Positions 54,015 to 64,000 of a stretch of 64,000 nt of DNA are shown piece after piece (position 1 is the first letter of the stretch; each line of letters starts with the position of its first letter). The notes beneath the pieces are model-generated. The model made no database searches. It worked only from the letters and a program-made list of their open reading frames with translations, and was not told the origin of the DNA. Position numbers and translations under genes: made by a program. This stretch comes from an uncultured cyanobacterium (lineage in GTDB: Bacteria > Cyanobacteriota > Cyanobacteriia > PCC-6307 > Cyanobiaceae), in NCBI GenBank assembly GCA_903871775.1, contig CAIQIA010000002.1, forward strand, positions 1 through 64,000, read 5' to 3'.

Positions 54015-55202
54015 TCAACAGGCGACGACGGGGGCTTCGAGCGACGCCAGAAAGCGGTGGAAGCGATTGAGGCCATCCTCAATGGTGGCCGTGCTGACGG
54101 CGCACGACAGCCGCACACAGCGGTCGTCGCCGAAGGCGGCCCCGGGCACCAGGGCCAGGCCCTGCTCCTCCAGCAGCCGGCGGCAGAAGGTGACCGAATC
54201 CAGCCCCCAGGCCCCCACATCGGGGAAGGCGTAGAAGGCCCCGGTGGGGGGCACCAGCACCACCCCCGGCAGGCCCTGCAGGCCTTCGCTGAGGCTGCGG
54301 CGGCGGGCACTGAAGCGCTCGGCCATGGACCACACCGCGTCGCGGGGCCCCTCCAGGGCCGCCAGGGCGCCGTACTGGGCGAAGGTGCAGACGTTGCTGG
54401 TGCTCTGGCTCTGCAGGGCGATGGCGGCCTTCACCACGGCCTGCGGACCGGCCAGATAGCCGAGACGCCAGCCGGTCATGGCCCACCCCTTGGCGAAGCC
54501 GTTGACCATGAACAGCCGGTCGGCCAGGTCTGGGGCAAGGGCCGCGAGGCTGTGGTGCCGCTGCCCCGGCGCCAGCAGGTGTTCGTAGATCTCATCGCAC
54601 ATCACCGCCACATGGGGCTGGCGCCGCAGCAGCGCGGCGATGGCTTCGAGTTCGTCCTTCTGCAGCACCACCCCCGTGGGGTTGCTGGGGGTGTTGAGCA
54701 CCAGCAGCCGGGTGCGCGGGGTGATCAGGGCCTCGAGGGCCCCGAGATCGAGGCGGAAGCCGTCGGCGGCGCTGCAGGGCAGCAGGGTCACCCGGGCGCC
54801 GGCCAGGGCCGCCATCTCCGGGTAGCTGAGCCAGTAGGGGGCCGGCAGCAGCACCTCATCGCCCGGGTCGAGCAACACCTGAAACAGGTTGTAGATCGCC
54901 TGCTTGCCTCCGTTGGTGACCAGCACCTGGTCGGCCGTCACCGCCATGCCGTTCTCGCTGCTGAGCTTGGCGGCGATGGCCTCCCGCAGCCGCGGCTCAC
55001 CGGCGGCCGGCCCGTAACGGGTGGCGCCGGCCGCCAGGGCGGCGGCGGCGGCATCACGGATGAACGCGGGCGTGTCGAAATCGGGCTCCCCCGCCGACAG
55101 GCTGCAGATGTCATGACCTTCTGCACTCAGCCGGCGGGCCTTCGCGGCGATGGCGAGGGTCAGGGAGGGCTTGAGGGCCGCGGCTCGGGCCGAGAGCTTC
55201 AT
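54015..55202 (-). CDS. class I pyridoxal-phosphate aminotransferase (aspartate type)
   Basis: 395 residues. SLSAGEPDFDTPAFIRDAAA, TRYGPAAGEPRLREAIAAKL, LNTPSNPTGVV, the DEIY pair Asp203/Tyr206 and the PLP-lysine Lys238 in NGFAKGWAMTGWRLGY identify the aspartate/prephenate aminotransferase Ib group. The usual Ser before the lysine is Ala here. It heads the phnDCE operon (4-nt gap to phnD). Confidence 0.93.
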   Translation of the reverse strand: MKLSARAAALKPSLTLAIAAKARRLSAEGHDICSLSAGEPDFDTPAFIRDAAAAALAAGATRYGPAAGEPRLREAIAAKLSSENGMAVTADQVLVTNGGKQAIYNLFQVLLDPGDEVLLPAPYWLSYPEMAALAGARVTLLPCSAADGFRLDLGALEALITPRTRLLVLNTPSNPTGVVLQKDELEAIAALLRRQPHVAVMCDEIYEHLLAPGQRHHSLAALAPDLADRLFMVNGFAKGWAMTGWRLGYLAGPQAVVKAAIALQSQSTSNVCTFAQYGALAALEGPRDAVWSMAERFSARRRSLSEGLQGLPGVVLVPPTGAFYAFPDVGAWGLDSVTFCRRLLEEQGLALVPGAAFGDDRCVRLSCAVSTATIEDGLNRFHRFLASLEAPVVAC

Positions 55203-55385
55203 CGAACTGGGCTGGACGGGAACTGGTCGGGGCGGAGACGCAGAAGAGCGGACGCACGGCCATAGGGTGATCGACCAGTGTGCCCGACCAGAACCGCCAC
55301 CTGGCCATCGCTGCTACCGAATCGTGACCTGCCTCATGCGTTGCCCCGTGACCTGCCGCCCATGACGCCGCCTATCACGCCGTCG

Positions 55386-55970
55386 ATGACCAGCCTCGAA
55401 GACCTGGCGGCGGCCTGTGCGGGCTGTGACCGCTGCGGCCTCGCCGCCGGCCGGAACCGGGTGGTGGTGAGCCGCGGCAACCCTTCGGCGCGGCTGATGC
55501 TGATCGGCGAGGGACCCGGCCAGCAGGAAGACGAGACCGGACGGCCGTTCGTGGGCCGGGCCGGCCAGCTGCTGGACCGGATCCTGGCCAGCGTCGACCT
55601 CGACAGCGACCGGGATGTCTACATCTGCAACATGGTCAAGTGCCGCCCACCGGAGAACCGGCGGCCGACCCCCGCCGAGATGGCCGCCTGCCGCCCCTGG
55701 CTCGACGCCCAGATCGCCCTGGTGGATCCACCGCTGATCGTGTTGGCGGGGGCCACCGCCGTGGAGGGGGTGCTGGGGATCCGCGGGGGCATCAGCCGCC
55801 TGCGGGGGCAATGGCAGCCCCTCGACGGCCGCTGGTGTCTGCCGGTGTTCCATCCGTCGTATCTGCTGCGCAACCCCTCCCGCCAGGAGGGCTCCCCCAA
55901 GTGGCTCACGTGGCAGGACATGCAGGATGTGAAACGACGGCTGCAGCAGCTGGAGGAACCAACACCATGA
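55386..55970 (+). CDS. uracil-DNA glycosylase, family 4 (iron-sulfur type)
   Basis: 194 residues from ATG 55386. Four cluster cysteines are visible at Cys14, Cys17, Cys86 and Cys102. The active-site motif A GEGPGQQEDETGRPFVG and motif B HPSYLLRNP are also present. The enzyme removes uracil from DNA at the start of base excision repair. ATG 55362 is also possible; the shorter start gives the Cys spacing typical of the family. Its stop overlaps the next ATG (ATGA). Confidence 0.94.
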   Translation: MTSLEDLAAACAGCDRCGLAAGRNRVVVSRGNPSARLMLIGEGPGQQEDETGRPFVGRAGQLLDRILASVDLDSDRDVYICNMVKCRPPENRRPTPAEMAACRPWLDAQIALVDPPLIVLAGATAVEGVLGIRGGISRLRGQWQPLDGRWCLPVFHPSYLLRNPSRQEGSPKWLTWQDMQDVKRRLQQLEEPTP

Positions 55971-56521
55971 GCAGTCCTGCCGAACCGACCGCCGTGCCGG
56001 AGCCGGTCATTGACGAGACCGCCGGCGAGCTGGTGGTCGACTGGAATCAGTACCACCGGCTGATCGAGCACCTGGCGGTGCAGATCCACCGCAGCGGCTG
56101 GGGCTTCGATCAGATCATCGCCCTCTCCCGCGGCGGATTGCGGGTGGGGGATCTGCTGTCGCGGGTGTTCGACCGGCCGCTGGTGGTGATGGCGGCCCAG
56201 AGCTACGGCGGCCAGGGCGACCGCCAGCGGGGGGAACTGCGGCTGGGCCATCAGCTGGCCCACACCTGTGACCGCATCGGCCCCGAGCTGCTGCTGGTCG
56301 ACGACCTGGTCGACAGCGGCGCCACCCTCGAACTGGCGCGCCACTGGCTGCAGCGGGAACTGCAGCCGACGGGCCTCCGCACGGCCGTCATCTGGCTGAA
56401 GGCCTCCAGCAACTTCCAGCCCGACCTCTGGGCCATGGAGCTGCGGGCCAGCCCCTGGATCCTGCAGCCCTTCGAACGCTGGGAACGCCACAGCCCCGAC
56501 ACCCTGCGGCCGCTCACCTGA
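55967..56521 (+). CDS. phosphoribosyltransferase family protein
   Basis: 184 residues. The PRPP-binding loop LLLVDDLVDSGATLELARHW lies at about 105-124, and IIALSRGGLRVGDLLSRVFD at 49-68 is the typical second strand-loop. It resembles the xanthine/hypoxanthine-type phosphoribosyltransferases; substrate uncertain. The ATG at 55967 overlaps the UDG stop, so the two are coupled. Confidence 0.85.
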   Translation: MSSPAEPTAVPEPVIDETAGELVVDWNQYHRLIEHLAVQIHRSGWGFDQIIALSRGGLRVGDLLSRVFDRPLVVMAAQSYGGQGDRQRGELRLGHQLAHTCDRIGPELLLVDDLVDSGATLELARHWLQRELQPTGLRTAVIWLKASSNFQPDLWAMELRASPWILQPFERWERHSPDTLRPLT

Positions 56522-56579
56522 TGCCGTCCAGGCGACGGAGCCGCTGTGACAGGCTTTGGCCACGCCACCGCAGCCAGCG

Positions 56580-57770
56580 ATGTCCGCCGATTCGCGTTAC
56601 GCCACCACCATCAGCCGTCGCCGCACCCGCAGCGTGAGGGTGGGGGATGTGTGGATCGGCAGCGACCATCCGGTGGTGGTCCAGTCGATGATCAATGAGG
56701 ACACCCTCGACATCGACGGGGCCACCGCCGGCATCCGCCGGCTCCACGAGGCCGGCTGCGAGATCGTGCGGGTCACGGTGCCCTCCCTGGCCCATGCGAA
56801 GGCCATGGGCGAGATCCGCCGGCGGCTCGAAGACAGCTACCGACCGGTGCCCCTGGTGGCCGACGTGCACCACAACGGCATGAAGATCGCCCTGGAGGTG
56901 GCCCAGCACGTCGACAAGGTGCGGATCAATCCGGGGCTGTATGTGTTCGACAAGCCCGACCCCAACCGCAGCGAATTCGGCGCCGAAGAGTTCGCCGCCA
57001 TCGGCGAGCGGATCGCCACCACCCTCGAACCGCTGGTGAGCCTGCTGCGGGAGCAGGACAAGGCCCTGCGGATCGGCGTGAACCACGGCTCCCTGGCCGA
57101 ACGGATGCTGTTCACCTATGGCGATACGCCCCTGGGCATGGTCGAGTCGGCCCTTGAGTTCATCCGCATCTGCCACCGGCTCGATTTCCACAACATCGTG
57201 GTGTCGATGAAGGCCTCCCGGGCACCGGTGATGCTGGCGGCCTACCGGATGATGGCCGACCGGCTCGATGCCGAGGGGTTCCACCATCCGCTGCATCTGG
57301 GGGTGACCGAAGCCGGTGACGGCGACTACGGCCGCATCAAGAGCACCGCCGGCATCGCCACCCTGCTGGCCGAGGGCCTCGGCGACACGATCCGCGTCTC
57401 GCTGACCGAGGCGCCGGAGAAGGAGATTCCGGTCTGCTACGCGATCCTGCAGGCCCTGGGGTTGCGCAAGACGATGGTCGAGTACGTGGCCTGCCCCAGC
57501 TGCGGCCGCACCCTGTTCAACCTCGAGGAGGTGCTGCAGCGGGTGCGGCAGGCCACGGCCCACCTCACCGGCCTCGACATCGCCGTGATGGGCTGCATCG
57601 TCAACGGGCCCGGCGAGATGGCAGATGCCGATTACGGCTATGTGGGCAAGACCCCGGGCACCATCTCCCTGTACCGGGGCCGAGACGAGATCCGCCGGGT
57701 GCCGGAGGCGGAGGGGGTCGAGGCCCTGATCGCGCTGATCCGCGAGGACGGCCGCTGGGTCGATCCCTGA
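56580..57770 (+). CDS. ispG: 4-hydroxy-3-methylbut-2-enyl-diphosphate synthase IspG
   Basis: 396 residues. [58 protein letters not shown] and the cluster cysteines Cys305, Cys308 ([11 protein letters not shown]) and Cys339 ([10 protein letters not shown]) are all present. IspG carries out the penultimate step of the MEP isoprenoid pathway with ferredoxin as donor in cyanobacteria. It is the short bacterial/cyanobacterial form without the plant insert. Start ATG 56580. Confidence 0.96.
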   Translation: MSADSRYATTISRRRTRSVRVGDVWIGSDHPVVVQSMINEDTLDIDGATAGIRRLHEAGCEIVRVTVPSLAHAKAMGEIRRRLEDSYRPVPLVADVHHNGMKIALEVAQHVDKVRINPGLYVFDKPDPNRSEFGAEEFAAIGERIATTLEPLVSLLREQDKALRIGVNHGSLAERMLFTYGDTPLGMVESALEFIRICHRLDFHNIVVSMKASRAPVMLAAYRMMADRLDAEGFHHPLHLGVTEAGDGDYGRIKSTAGIATLLAEGLGDTIRVSLTEAPEKEIPVCYAILQALGLRKTMVEYVACPSCGRTLFNLEEVLQRVRQATAHLTGLDIAVMGCIVNGPGEMADADYGYVGKTPGTISLYRGRDEIRRVPEAEGVEALIALIREDGRWVDP

Positions 57771-57814
57771 GCACGGGTCACACCGTGACACAGGCCGGAC
57801 CGGCCCCGGCCGCT

Positions 57815-57829
57815 GCGCAGGGCCTGCGC
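57815..57829. terminator. GC-rich hairpin after ispG
   Basis: GCGCA (57815-57819) and TGCGC (57825-57829) pair around GGGCC, with further GGCC segments outside. It lies 45 bp past ispG and 33 bp before the protease gene. There is no T-run; weak terminator candidate. Confidence 0.3.
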
Positions 57830-57861
57830 CGGCCTACGTTGATGGCATCTCATGACGTTCC

Positions 57862-59202
57862 ATGGTTCGCAACAGCCTTCGGCGTGTCGTCCTGCTTGCT
57901 CTCGCCGGAGCCGGAGCCTTCACCGGTGCCGTGGTGCTGGCCAGTGACCTGGTCATCGGCAGCAGCACCGCCGCCCTCCTGAGCGACAGCCCCAAGGAGG
58001 TGATGGACGAGGCCTGGCAGATCGTCTACCGCGACTACCTCGACACCACCGGCAAGTATTCCGACGACGGCTGGCGCAAGCTCAGGCGCGATGTGCTGGC
58101 CCGGTCGTACGGCAGCACCAAGGACGCCTATGAGGCGATCCGCGGGATGCTTGGCAGCCTGGATGATCCCTACACCCGTTTCCTGGACCCGCGGGAGTTC
58201 AAGGAGATGCAGATCGACACCTCCGGTGAACTCTCGGGTGTCGGCATCCAGTTGAGCCTCGACAAGGACACCAAGGAACTGGTGGTGGTTTCGCCGATCG
58301 ACGGTTCACCGGCGGCCCGGGCCGACGTGAAGCCCAAAGACGTGATCGTGCAGATCAACGGCAAGAGCACCAAGGGGATGAACACCGAAGACGCGGTCAA
58401 GCTGATCCGCGGTCCGGTGGGCACCAAGGTGTCGCTGGTGCTGCGGCGCGGCAAGAGCCAGATGGTGTCGGTGGACCTGATCCGTGACCGCATCGAGCTG
58501 CATGCGGTCGACAGCCGCATGAACACCACCCCCGACGGTCTGCGCGTCGGTTACATCCGCCTGAAGCAGTTCAATGCCAATGCGGCCAAGGACATGGCCC
58601 AGGCCATCCGCACCCTGGAGCAGCAGGGGGCCCAGGGTTATGTGCTCGACCTGCGCAGCAACCCCGGGGGCCTGCTGGTGGCCAGCATCGACATCGCCCG
58701 CCAGCTGATTGATGACGGGGTGATCGTCTCGACCAAGACCCGCGACGGCGTCCAGGACGTCAAGAAGGCCACGGGGCGGGCCCTGACCCGGGCGCCGATG
58801 GTGGTGCTGGTGAACGAGGGATCAGCAAGCGCCAGCGAGATTCTGTCGGGCGCCCTGCAGGACAACAAGCGGGCGGTGCTGGTGGGTCAGAAGACCTTCG
58901 GCAAGGGCCTGGTGCAGTCGGTGCGGGGGCTGTCGGACGGTTCGGGCATGACCGTCACCATCGCCAAGTACCTCACCCCCAGCGGCCGCGACATCCACAA
59001 GCACGGCATCCAGCCCGACGTGCCCGTGAAGATGAGCGAGGAGGAGGCCCGCACCCTCAAGTTCGATCAGCTCGGCACCCGCAGCGATTCGCAGTACCAG
59101 GCGGCCGAGACCACCCTCAGCAAGCAGCTGCGCCTGGCCGGCCAGCCCCCCGCCGTTCAGTTCGACCCGAACCAGAAGGCCCGGGCCCTGGTGGAGAACT
59201 GA
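57862..59202 (+). CDS. carboxyl-terminal processing protease, S41 family (CtpA-like)
   Basis: 446 residues. A signal or anchor (8-28) precedes a PDZ domain (about 105-195, SGVGIQLSLDKDTKELVVVS). The S41 catalytic domain has dyad Ser323 (NEGSASASEILSG) and Lys348 (GQKTFGKGLVQS), plus LDLRSNPGGLL. Ctp proteases trim lumenal or periplasmic proteins, including the D1 precursor for CtpA; which paralog this is cannot be settled here. Confidence 0.92.
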   Translation: MVRNSLRRVVLLALAGAGAFTGAVVLASDLVIGSSTAALLSDSPKEVMDEAWQIVYRDYLDTTGKYSDDGWRKLRRDVLARSYGSTKDAYEAIRGMLGSLDDPYTRFLDPREFKEMQIDTSGELSGVGIQLSLDKDTKELVVVSPIDGSPAARADVKPKDVIVQINGKSTKGMNTEDAVKLIRGPVGTKVSLVLRRGKSQMVSVDLIRDRIELHAVDSRMNTTPDGLRVGYIRLKQFNANAAKDMAQAIRTLEQQGAQGYVLDLRSNPGGLLVASIDIARQLIDDGVIVSTKTRDGVQDVKKATGRALTRAPMVVLVNEGSASASEILSGALQDNKRAVLVGQKTFGKGLVQSVRGLSDGSGMTVTIAKYLTPSGRDIHKHGIQPDVPVKMSEEEARTLKFDQLGTRSDSQYQAAETTLSKQLRLAGQPPAVQFDPNQKARALVEN

Positions 59203-59206
59203 CGGA

Positions 59207-59398
59207 TCAGGCGATGGGCTGCATCAGCCCACCGCCGGGGGTGGAGTCGTCGTCGTCGTTGCCCCCCTGACCGGGCAGCAGCACGATCATGCCGATGGCG
59301 CCCGCCGCGAGAACCCCTGCCAGGCCGATGAGGCCACTGAAGCCTCCGGCAGCACTCTGGACAAGACCAAGGCCGGGGGCCAAATCGACGATCTCCAT
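59207..59398 (-). CDS. small membrane protein, unknown
   Basis: 63 residues from ATG 59398 (82 from 59455). One hydrophobic helix (SGLIGLAGVLAAGAIGMIVL) is followed by an acidic NDDDDS stretch and a glycine-rich end. It converges on the protease gene (4-bp gap). The longer start would overlap the start of the divergent glycosyltransferase gene. No family recognised. Confidence 0.55.
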   Translation of the reverse strand: MEIVDLAPGLGLVQSAAGGFSGLIGLAGVLAAGAIGMIVLLPGQGGNDDDDSTPGGGLMQPIA

Positions 59399-59453
59399 CA
59401 GCGGGGTTTTCAGATGGCTGGATTCTAAAGAACTGTTGCGCTGCTGAGAACCC

Positions 59454-60683
59454 ATGCAGGTGCTTTTCGTTCATCAGAATTTCCCCGGCCAGTACCCCCA
59501 CCTCGCCCGGGCCCTGCTGGACCGGGGGGACCAGGTGGCGGCCATCGGTGGTCCCACGGCCCGGCCCCTGCCCGGGGTGACCCTCCACCGCTATGACCCC
59601 CGGCCGGCGGCCGGCATCCCCGCCTGCCACCCCTGGGTGGCCGACCTGCAGACCAAGAGCCTGCGGGCCGAGGCCGTGGGGACGCTGCTACAGGGGCTGC
59701 TGGACCAGGGCCTGCAGCCCGATGTGGTGATCGGCCATCCGGGCTGGGGGGAACTGCTGGCGGTGAAGGATCTGCTGCCCACCGTGCCGGTGCTGCACCA
59801 GGTGGAGTTCGTGTACCAGCTCAGCGGCGGCGACACCGATTTCGACCCCGAATTCGCCCAGGCCGACTGGGTCAGCCAGACCCGCCTGCGCCTGCGGCGG
59901 GCGCCGCAGCTGCTGGCCCTCCACGACCTCGACTGGGGGGTTGCCCCCACCCCCTGGCAGGCCAGCACCGTGCCCGCCGAATACCGCCATCGGGTCAGCG
60001 TGATCCACGAAGGCATCGACACCACCGCCATCGCCCCCCGCCAGGGCAGCCACATCGCCCTTGAAAAAGCCGGTCTGCGCTTCGAACCCGGCGATCCGCT
60101 GGTGACCTTCGTGGCCCGGTCGCTGGAGCCCTACCGCGGGGTGCACACCTTTCTGCGGGCCCTGCCGCAGCTGCAGGCCCTGCGGCCCGATGCCCACGTG
60201 ATCGTGGTCGGCGACGAGGGGGTGAGCTACGGACCGCCGCCCGCGGCTGGCGGCAGCTGGAAACAGGTGCTGCTGCGAGAGCTCGAGGGCCGCCTCGACC
60301 TCTCGCGCCTGCACTTCGTCGGGCGGGTGCCCCATCCGGTGCTGCACGACCTGTTCCGGGTCAGCGCCTGCCACGTCTACCTCACCTATCCCTTCGTGCT
60401 CAGCTGGAGCCTGCTCGAGGCGATGAGCTGCGGCGCCACGGTGGTGGCCTCAGCCACCCCACCGGTGCAGGACGTGATCCGCCATGGCGAGAACGGCCTG
60501 CTGGTCGATTTCTTCGACGGCGATGCCCTGGCCACGACCGTGGCCGGCGTGCTGACCGATCCCGCCACCCACCGGCCCCTCGGAACCGCCGCCCGACAGA
60601 GCGTCATCGACCGCTTCGATCTGCACTCGGTCTGCCTGCCGCAGCTGCTGCAACTGGTGGACCGCGTGGCCGCCGGCGCCTAG
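59454..60683 (+). CDS. family GT4 glycosyltransferase
   Basis: 409 residues. [20 protein letters not shown] at the start, [20 protein letters not shown] in the acceptor half. The donor half has [20 protein letters not shown] and [20 protein letters not shown], then [20 protein letters not shown] with the conserved Glu. GT-B fold retaining enzyme; sugar and acceptor unknown. Its TAG stop shares CTAG with the convergent mfd stop. Confidence 0.9.
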   Translation: MQVLFVHQNFPGQYPHLARALLDRGDQVAAIGGPTARPLPGVTLHRYDPRPAAGIPACHPWVADLQTKSLRAEAVGTLLQGLLDQGLQPDVVIGHPGWGELLAVKDLLPTVPVLHQVEFVYQLSGGDTDFDPEFAQADWVSQTRLRLRRAPQLLALHDLDWGVAPTPWQASTVPAEYRHRVSVIHEGIDTTAIAPRQGSHIALEKAGLRFEPGDPLVTFVARSLEPYRGVHTFLRALPQLQALRPDAHVIVVGDEGVSYGPPPAAGGSWKQVLLRELEGRLDLSRLHFVGRVPHPVLHDLFRVSACHVYLTYPFVLSWSLLEAMSCGATVVASATPPVQDVIRHGENGLLVDFFDGDALATTVAGVLTDPATHRPLGTAARQSVIDRFDLHSVCLPQLLQLVDRVAAGA

Positions 60684-63600
60684 ACGGTCAGCACCGGTGG
60701 CGGGGCCGCCACCTGCTGCCCGGCCATCGCCTCGAGCCAGCCCATCAGCTCCTCGAGCTGCTTCTCGGCCGGCAGCCCCCCCAGCCCCCGCGCCAGCACC
60801 CGGGCGGTGCTGCCGGCCCCCGCCTGATACACCAGGCGGCCATGCAGATGCTGGGGAAGCCCCTGGCGCAGGCGCCGGAAGGCCGGCTCTTCCATCGGCG
60901 TTTCGAGCACGATGTTGGGCTTGTCGGGGCGGATGCGCACGAAGCCGCAACGGCGGGCCAGCAGCTTCAGTTCCATCACCCGCAGCAGGCTCACCACCGG
61001 CGCCGGCAGAGGCCCATAACGCTCGGCCCAGCCGCTGGCCAGCTGCAGCAGTTCGTCGCGGCCGCCGCAATCGGCGGCGGCACGGTAGGCCGCCATCTTC
61101 TCGTCGGCTTCGGTGATCCAGTCGGCCGGGATGAAGGCCGTCACGCTCAGGTCGATCTGCGTGTCGTCCACCGTCGGGATGTCCTGGCCGCGGATCTCGG
61201 CCAGTTCTTCCTGCAGCATCTCCATGTACAGATCAAAGCCGATGGTCTCCATCTGGCCGCTCTGCTCGACCCCCAGCAGATTGCCCACCCCGCGGATCTC
61301 CATGTCGCGCATCGCCAGCTGGTAACCGCTGCCCAGCTGGGCGAACTCCTGAATCGCCCGCAGCCGCTGCCGCGCCGCCTCGCTCAGGGAGGCATCACCG
61401 GGATAGAACAGCCAGGCGTGGGCCTGCACGCCGCTGCGGCCCACCCGGCCCCGCAGCTGGTACAGCTGGGCCAGGCCGAAACGGTGGGCGTCTTCCACCA
61501 AAATCGTGTTGACGCGGGGGATGTCGAGGCCGCTCTCGATGATCGTGGTGCAGAGCATCAGATCGGCCTCGCCGGCGTTGAAGGCCACCATCGCGCTCTC
61601 GAGTTCACCTTCGGCCATCTGGCCGTGGGCCACCAGCAGCCGCAGCTCGGGCAGCATCTGCCGCAGCTGCCCCGCCACCTCCTCGATGCCCTCCACCCGC
61701 GGCACCACGTAGAACACCTGGCCCCCCCGGTCCAGCTCCTGGCGGATGGCACTGCGCACCGCCTCCTCATCGAGGGAGGCGAGGTGGGTCTTGATCGGGC
61801 GCCGCAGCGGCGGCGGCGTCGTGATCAGGCTCATCTCCCGCACCCCCGACAGGCTCATGTAGAGGGTGCGGGGGATCGGCGTGGCGCTCAGCGTCAGCAC
61901 ATCGACGTCCTTGCGCAGCACCTTGATCTTTTCCTTCTGGTTGACCCCGAAGCGCTGCTCTTCGTCGACCACCAGCAGCCCCAGCTGCTGGAAGCGGGTG
62001 CCCTTGCCCAGCAGCTGATGGGTGCCCACCACCACATCGATGGCCCCCTGCATCAGCCCCTCCAGAATCTCCCGCCGTTCGGCGGCGGTGCGGAAGCGGT
62101 TGAGCAGGGCCACCTTCAGCGGATAGGGGGCAAAGCGTTCGCTGAGGGTGCGCCAGTGCTGCTGGGCGAGCACCGTCGTGGGGGCCAGCAGGGCGCACTG
62201 GCGACCGGCGGTCACCGCCTTGAAGATCGCCCGGATGGCCACCTCGGTCTTGCCGAAGCCCACATCACCGCAGACCAGCCGGTCCATCGGCCGCGACGCC
62301 TCCATGTCGCGCTTGACCTCCGCGATGGCCTTCACCTGGTCGGGGGTGGGGTCATAGGGGAACGAATCCTCCAGTTCCCCCTGCCAGGGCCCATCCGGGG
62401 GAAAGGCGAATCCCGGTGATTCGTGCCGTTCGGCGTACAGCCGCACCAGGTCGAGGGCCACCTTGCGCACGGCCTTGCGGGCACGCTCCTTGGCCTTGGT
62501 CCAGGCCGTGCCGCCCATGCGGTTCAGCTCGGGCGGGGTGTCGCTGCTGGCGCGGTAGCGGCCGAGGCTGCCCAGCTGGTCAGCGGCCACCCGCAGCAGG
62601 CCATCGGCGTACTGCACCACCAGGTAGTCGCGGGCCTCACCGCCGAGGGCCAGCTTCTCGAGCCGCAGGAACCGGCCGATGCCGTGGTTGCGATGCACCA
62701 CGAAGTCACCGGGTTGCAGGCGGTTGGGATCGACCGTGCGGCTGGCGGCCCGGCGGCGGCGGCGCACCCAGCCGCTGGCGGCCAGGCTCTGCTGGCCGAA
62801 GAACTCCCGGTCGGTGATCAGCACCAGCTTCCAGGCCGGCAGGTGCAGCCCCTCGAGGTCACTGCTGCCCCGCACCTTCAGGGCCACGGGCGTCTCCTGC
62901 TCCAGCAATCGCTCGATCGCCGGGAAGTCGTGGGGATTGGGCACGAAACGGCACACACCGTCGTGCTCCTCCAGCAGGGCCACGGCCCGCGACGGCTGGG
63001 CCGACAGCACCCACACCCGGGCCTTCTCCTGGCGATGGCCGCGGATCAGGGCCGCCAGCTTGCCGAACTGGTTCGGCAGGCTGGGCACGGGCCGGCAGGC
63101 CAGGTCGATGCTGTTCGGATGCCGGTCGGTCTCGGCCAGCTCCGCCAGGTCAAAGCCGGCAAAGGCCTCGGCTTCGGCCAGGGCCTCGGCGATGGGCCGG
63201 TGCAGGCTGGCGGGCAGCAGCGGCGCCTCGTCGCGCCGGTGCTGGTCGACATGGTCGAACCACTGCTGGCCGTGGGCCAGGCACTGGCGGCGCTCGTCGA
63301 CCACCACCAGGGTGTCGGGGGGCAGACAGTCGAGCAGGCTCGCCGGCCGCTCCCAGGCCAGCCCCATCAGCCGGCGCATGCCTTCGGGGGTGCCGCCCTC
63401 CAGCAGCTGATCCAGGGCGGCCGCACTGAGCAGGCTCTCCAGCCCTGCGGGCGGATCGTGGCGCAGGGCCTCCGCCACCAGGGGGGCATAGCTGGTGGGC
63501 GTGAGCCGCACCCGCTCGACCGCATCGAGGGAGCGCTGGCTGGCCGGGTCAAACTCCCGCAGCTTCTCCAGCTCCTCCCCGAAGAACTCGAGCCGCACGG

Positions 63601-64000
63601 GCAGTTCGGCGCTGACCGGAAACAGGTCGACGATGTCGCCCCGGCGGCTCCAGGTGCCCTCCTGCTCGATCGTGCTCACCCGTTCGTAGCCCAGGCGGCT
63701 GAGGGTGTCGGCGAGCTGCTCGAGGTCGATGGTGCTGCCGCGCTCGAGGCAGAGGCACTGGCGGGCCAGGGCCTGGGGCGGCGGCAGATGGGGCTGCAGG
63801 GCCCGTTCGGTGGCCACGATCGCTCCCCGCCAGGGGGCGCTGGCCGTCGCGCCGGCGACGCCGTCGAGCAGGTCAGCCAGCACCTGCAGCTGCCCCCAGA
63901 GAATCTCGCTGGTGGGATCAAACGCTTCGTAGGGCGAGCCTTCGCTGGTGGGGTAGAGCTGCGCCGACGGCCAGCCCATCAGCTCCAGCAGGGCGGTCCA
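60680..64000 (-). CDS. mfd: transcription-repair coupling factor Mfd (N-terminus off the right edge)
   Basis: 1107 codons are visible and the frame stays open to the window end ([20 protein letters not shown]), so the start lies beyond 64000. Visible parts are the UvrB-like region, the RNA polymerase-interacting domain ([20 protein letters not shown]) and the translocase: Walker [78 protein letters not shown]-terminal TRCF domain follows. Mfd removes stalled polymerase and recruits UvrA. Confidence 0.96.
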   Translation of the reverse strand, partial: WTALLELMGWPSAQLYPTSEGSPYEAFDPTSEILWGQLQVLADLLDGVAGATASAPWRGAIVATERALQPHLPPPQALARQCLCLERGSTIDLEQLADTLSRLGYERVSTIEQEGTWSRRGDIVDLFPVSAELPVRLEFFGEELEKLREFDPASQRSLDAVERVRLTPTSYAPLVAEALRHDPPAGLESLLSAAALDQLLEGGTPEGMRRLMGLAWERPASLLDCLPPDTLVVVDERRQCLAHGQQWFDHVDQHRRDEAPLLPASLHRPIAEALAEAEAFAGFDLAELAETDRHPNSIDLACRPVPSLPNQFGKLAALIRGHRQEKARVWVLSAQPSRAVALLEEHDGVCRFVPNPHDFPAIERLLEQETPVALKVRGSSDLEGLHLPAWKLVLITDREFFGQQSLAASGWVRRRRRAASRTVDPNRLQPGDFVVHRNHGIGRFLRLEKLALGGEARDYLVVQYADGLLRVAADQLGSLGRYRASSDTPPELNRMGGTAWTKAKERARKAVRKVALDLVRLYAERHESPGFAFPPDGPWQGELEDSFPYDPTPDQVKAIAEVKRDMEASRPMDRLVCGDVGFGKTEVAIRAIFKAVTAGRQCALLAPTTVLAQQHWRTLSERFAPYPLKVALLNRFRTAAERREILEGLMQGAIDVVVGTHQLLGKGTRFQQLGLLVVDEEQRFGVNQKEKIKVLRKDVDVLTLSATPIPRTLYMSLSGVREMSLITTPPPLRRPIKTHLASLDEEAVRSAIRQELDRGGQVFYVVPRVEGIEEVAGQLRQMLPELRLLVAHGQMAEGELESAMVAFNAGEADLMLCTTIIESGLDIPRVNTILVEDAHRFGLAQLYQLRGRVGRSGVQAHAWLFYPGDASLSEAARQRLRAIQEFAQLGSGYQLAMRDMEIRGVGNLLGVEQSGQMETIGFDLYMEMLQEELAEIRGQDIPTVDDTQIDLSVTAFIPADWITEADEKMAAYRAAADCGGRDELLQLASGWAERYGPLPAPVVSLLRVMELKLLARRCGFVRIRPDKPNIVLETPMEEPAFRRLRQGLPQHLHGRLVYQAGAGSTARVLARGLGGLPAEKQLEELMGWLEAMAGQQVAAPPPVLTV

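Overview
The window is GC-rich chromosomal DNA, with most third codon positions G or C. It carries psbY, a CyanoP-type psbP, crtH (prolycopene isomerase), ycf54, two cyAbrB regulators, pdxJ, ispG and recCBD. This combination points to an alpha-picocyanobacterium of the Cyanobium/Synechococcus type. The assignment rests on gene content and composition; I could not run a similarity search.

Layout. 1-3.9 kb: a partial cyAbrB, a muramidase-C39 peptidase fusion, a small membrane protein, an HTH (excisionase-like) gene and a tyrosine recombinase ending against tRNA-Lys(TTT). This looks like one end of an integrative element. 3.9-12.7 kb: core genes: gamma-carbonic anhydrase-like protein, psbY, trmFO, crtH, two unknowns, an atypical response regulator, the monothiol glutaredoxin/BolA pair, a PlsC acyltransferase, pdxJ and ycf54. 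12.8-21.2 kb: recC-recB-recD with ATGA-coupled starts, meeting an MscS-type channel gene cotranscribed with a second cyAbrB. 23.3-40.8 kb: a phosphomannose isomerase-type cupin, a DEAD-box RNA helicase with a leader, an ABC exporter, a ParB-like protein, an LCP-family protein, MarC, MgtC, two FUSC proteins, a HlyD/TolC export pair, a FAD oxidoreductase, psbP, recR and lipA.

40.9-50.5 kb is the accessory core of the window: two giant neighbouring genes (1335 and 1810 codons) for putative surface or secreted repeat proteins. The first has eight ELWxxDGT units followed by six tryptophan-rich, calcium-loop units. The second has a degenerate zincin-like head, four Ig-like repeats in an AT-rich insert, two Calx-beta domains and six related tryptophan-rich units. 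Both end in the same C-terminal module, whose last 280 bp differ at only 5 positions. Codon usage changes at module boundaries, so these genes appear to be assembled mosaics that exchange DNA.

50.5-64 kb: a phosphonate-type transporter operon (aspartate aminotransferase-phnD-phnC-double-length phnE-lipoprotein), a family 4 uracil-DNA glycosylase, a phosphoribosyltransferase, ispG, a CtpA-type protease, a glycosyltransferase, and mfd running off the right edge.

The genome is compact. Many start/stop pairs overlap as ATGA or TGATG, several convergent genes overlap at their 3' ends by up to 101 bp, and recurrent TAGRRT-like -10 boxes lie about 22-28 nt upstream of start codons. No gap above 300 bases is empty.
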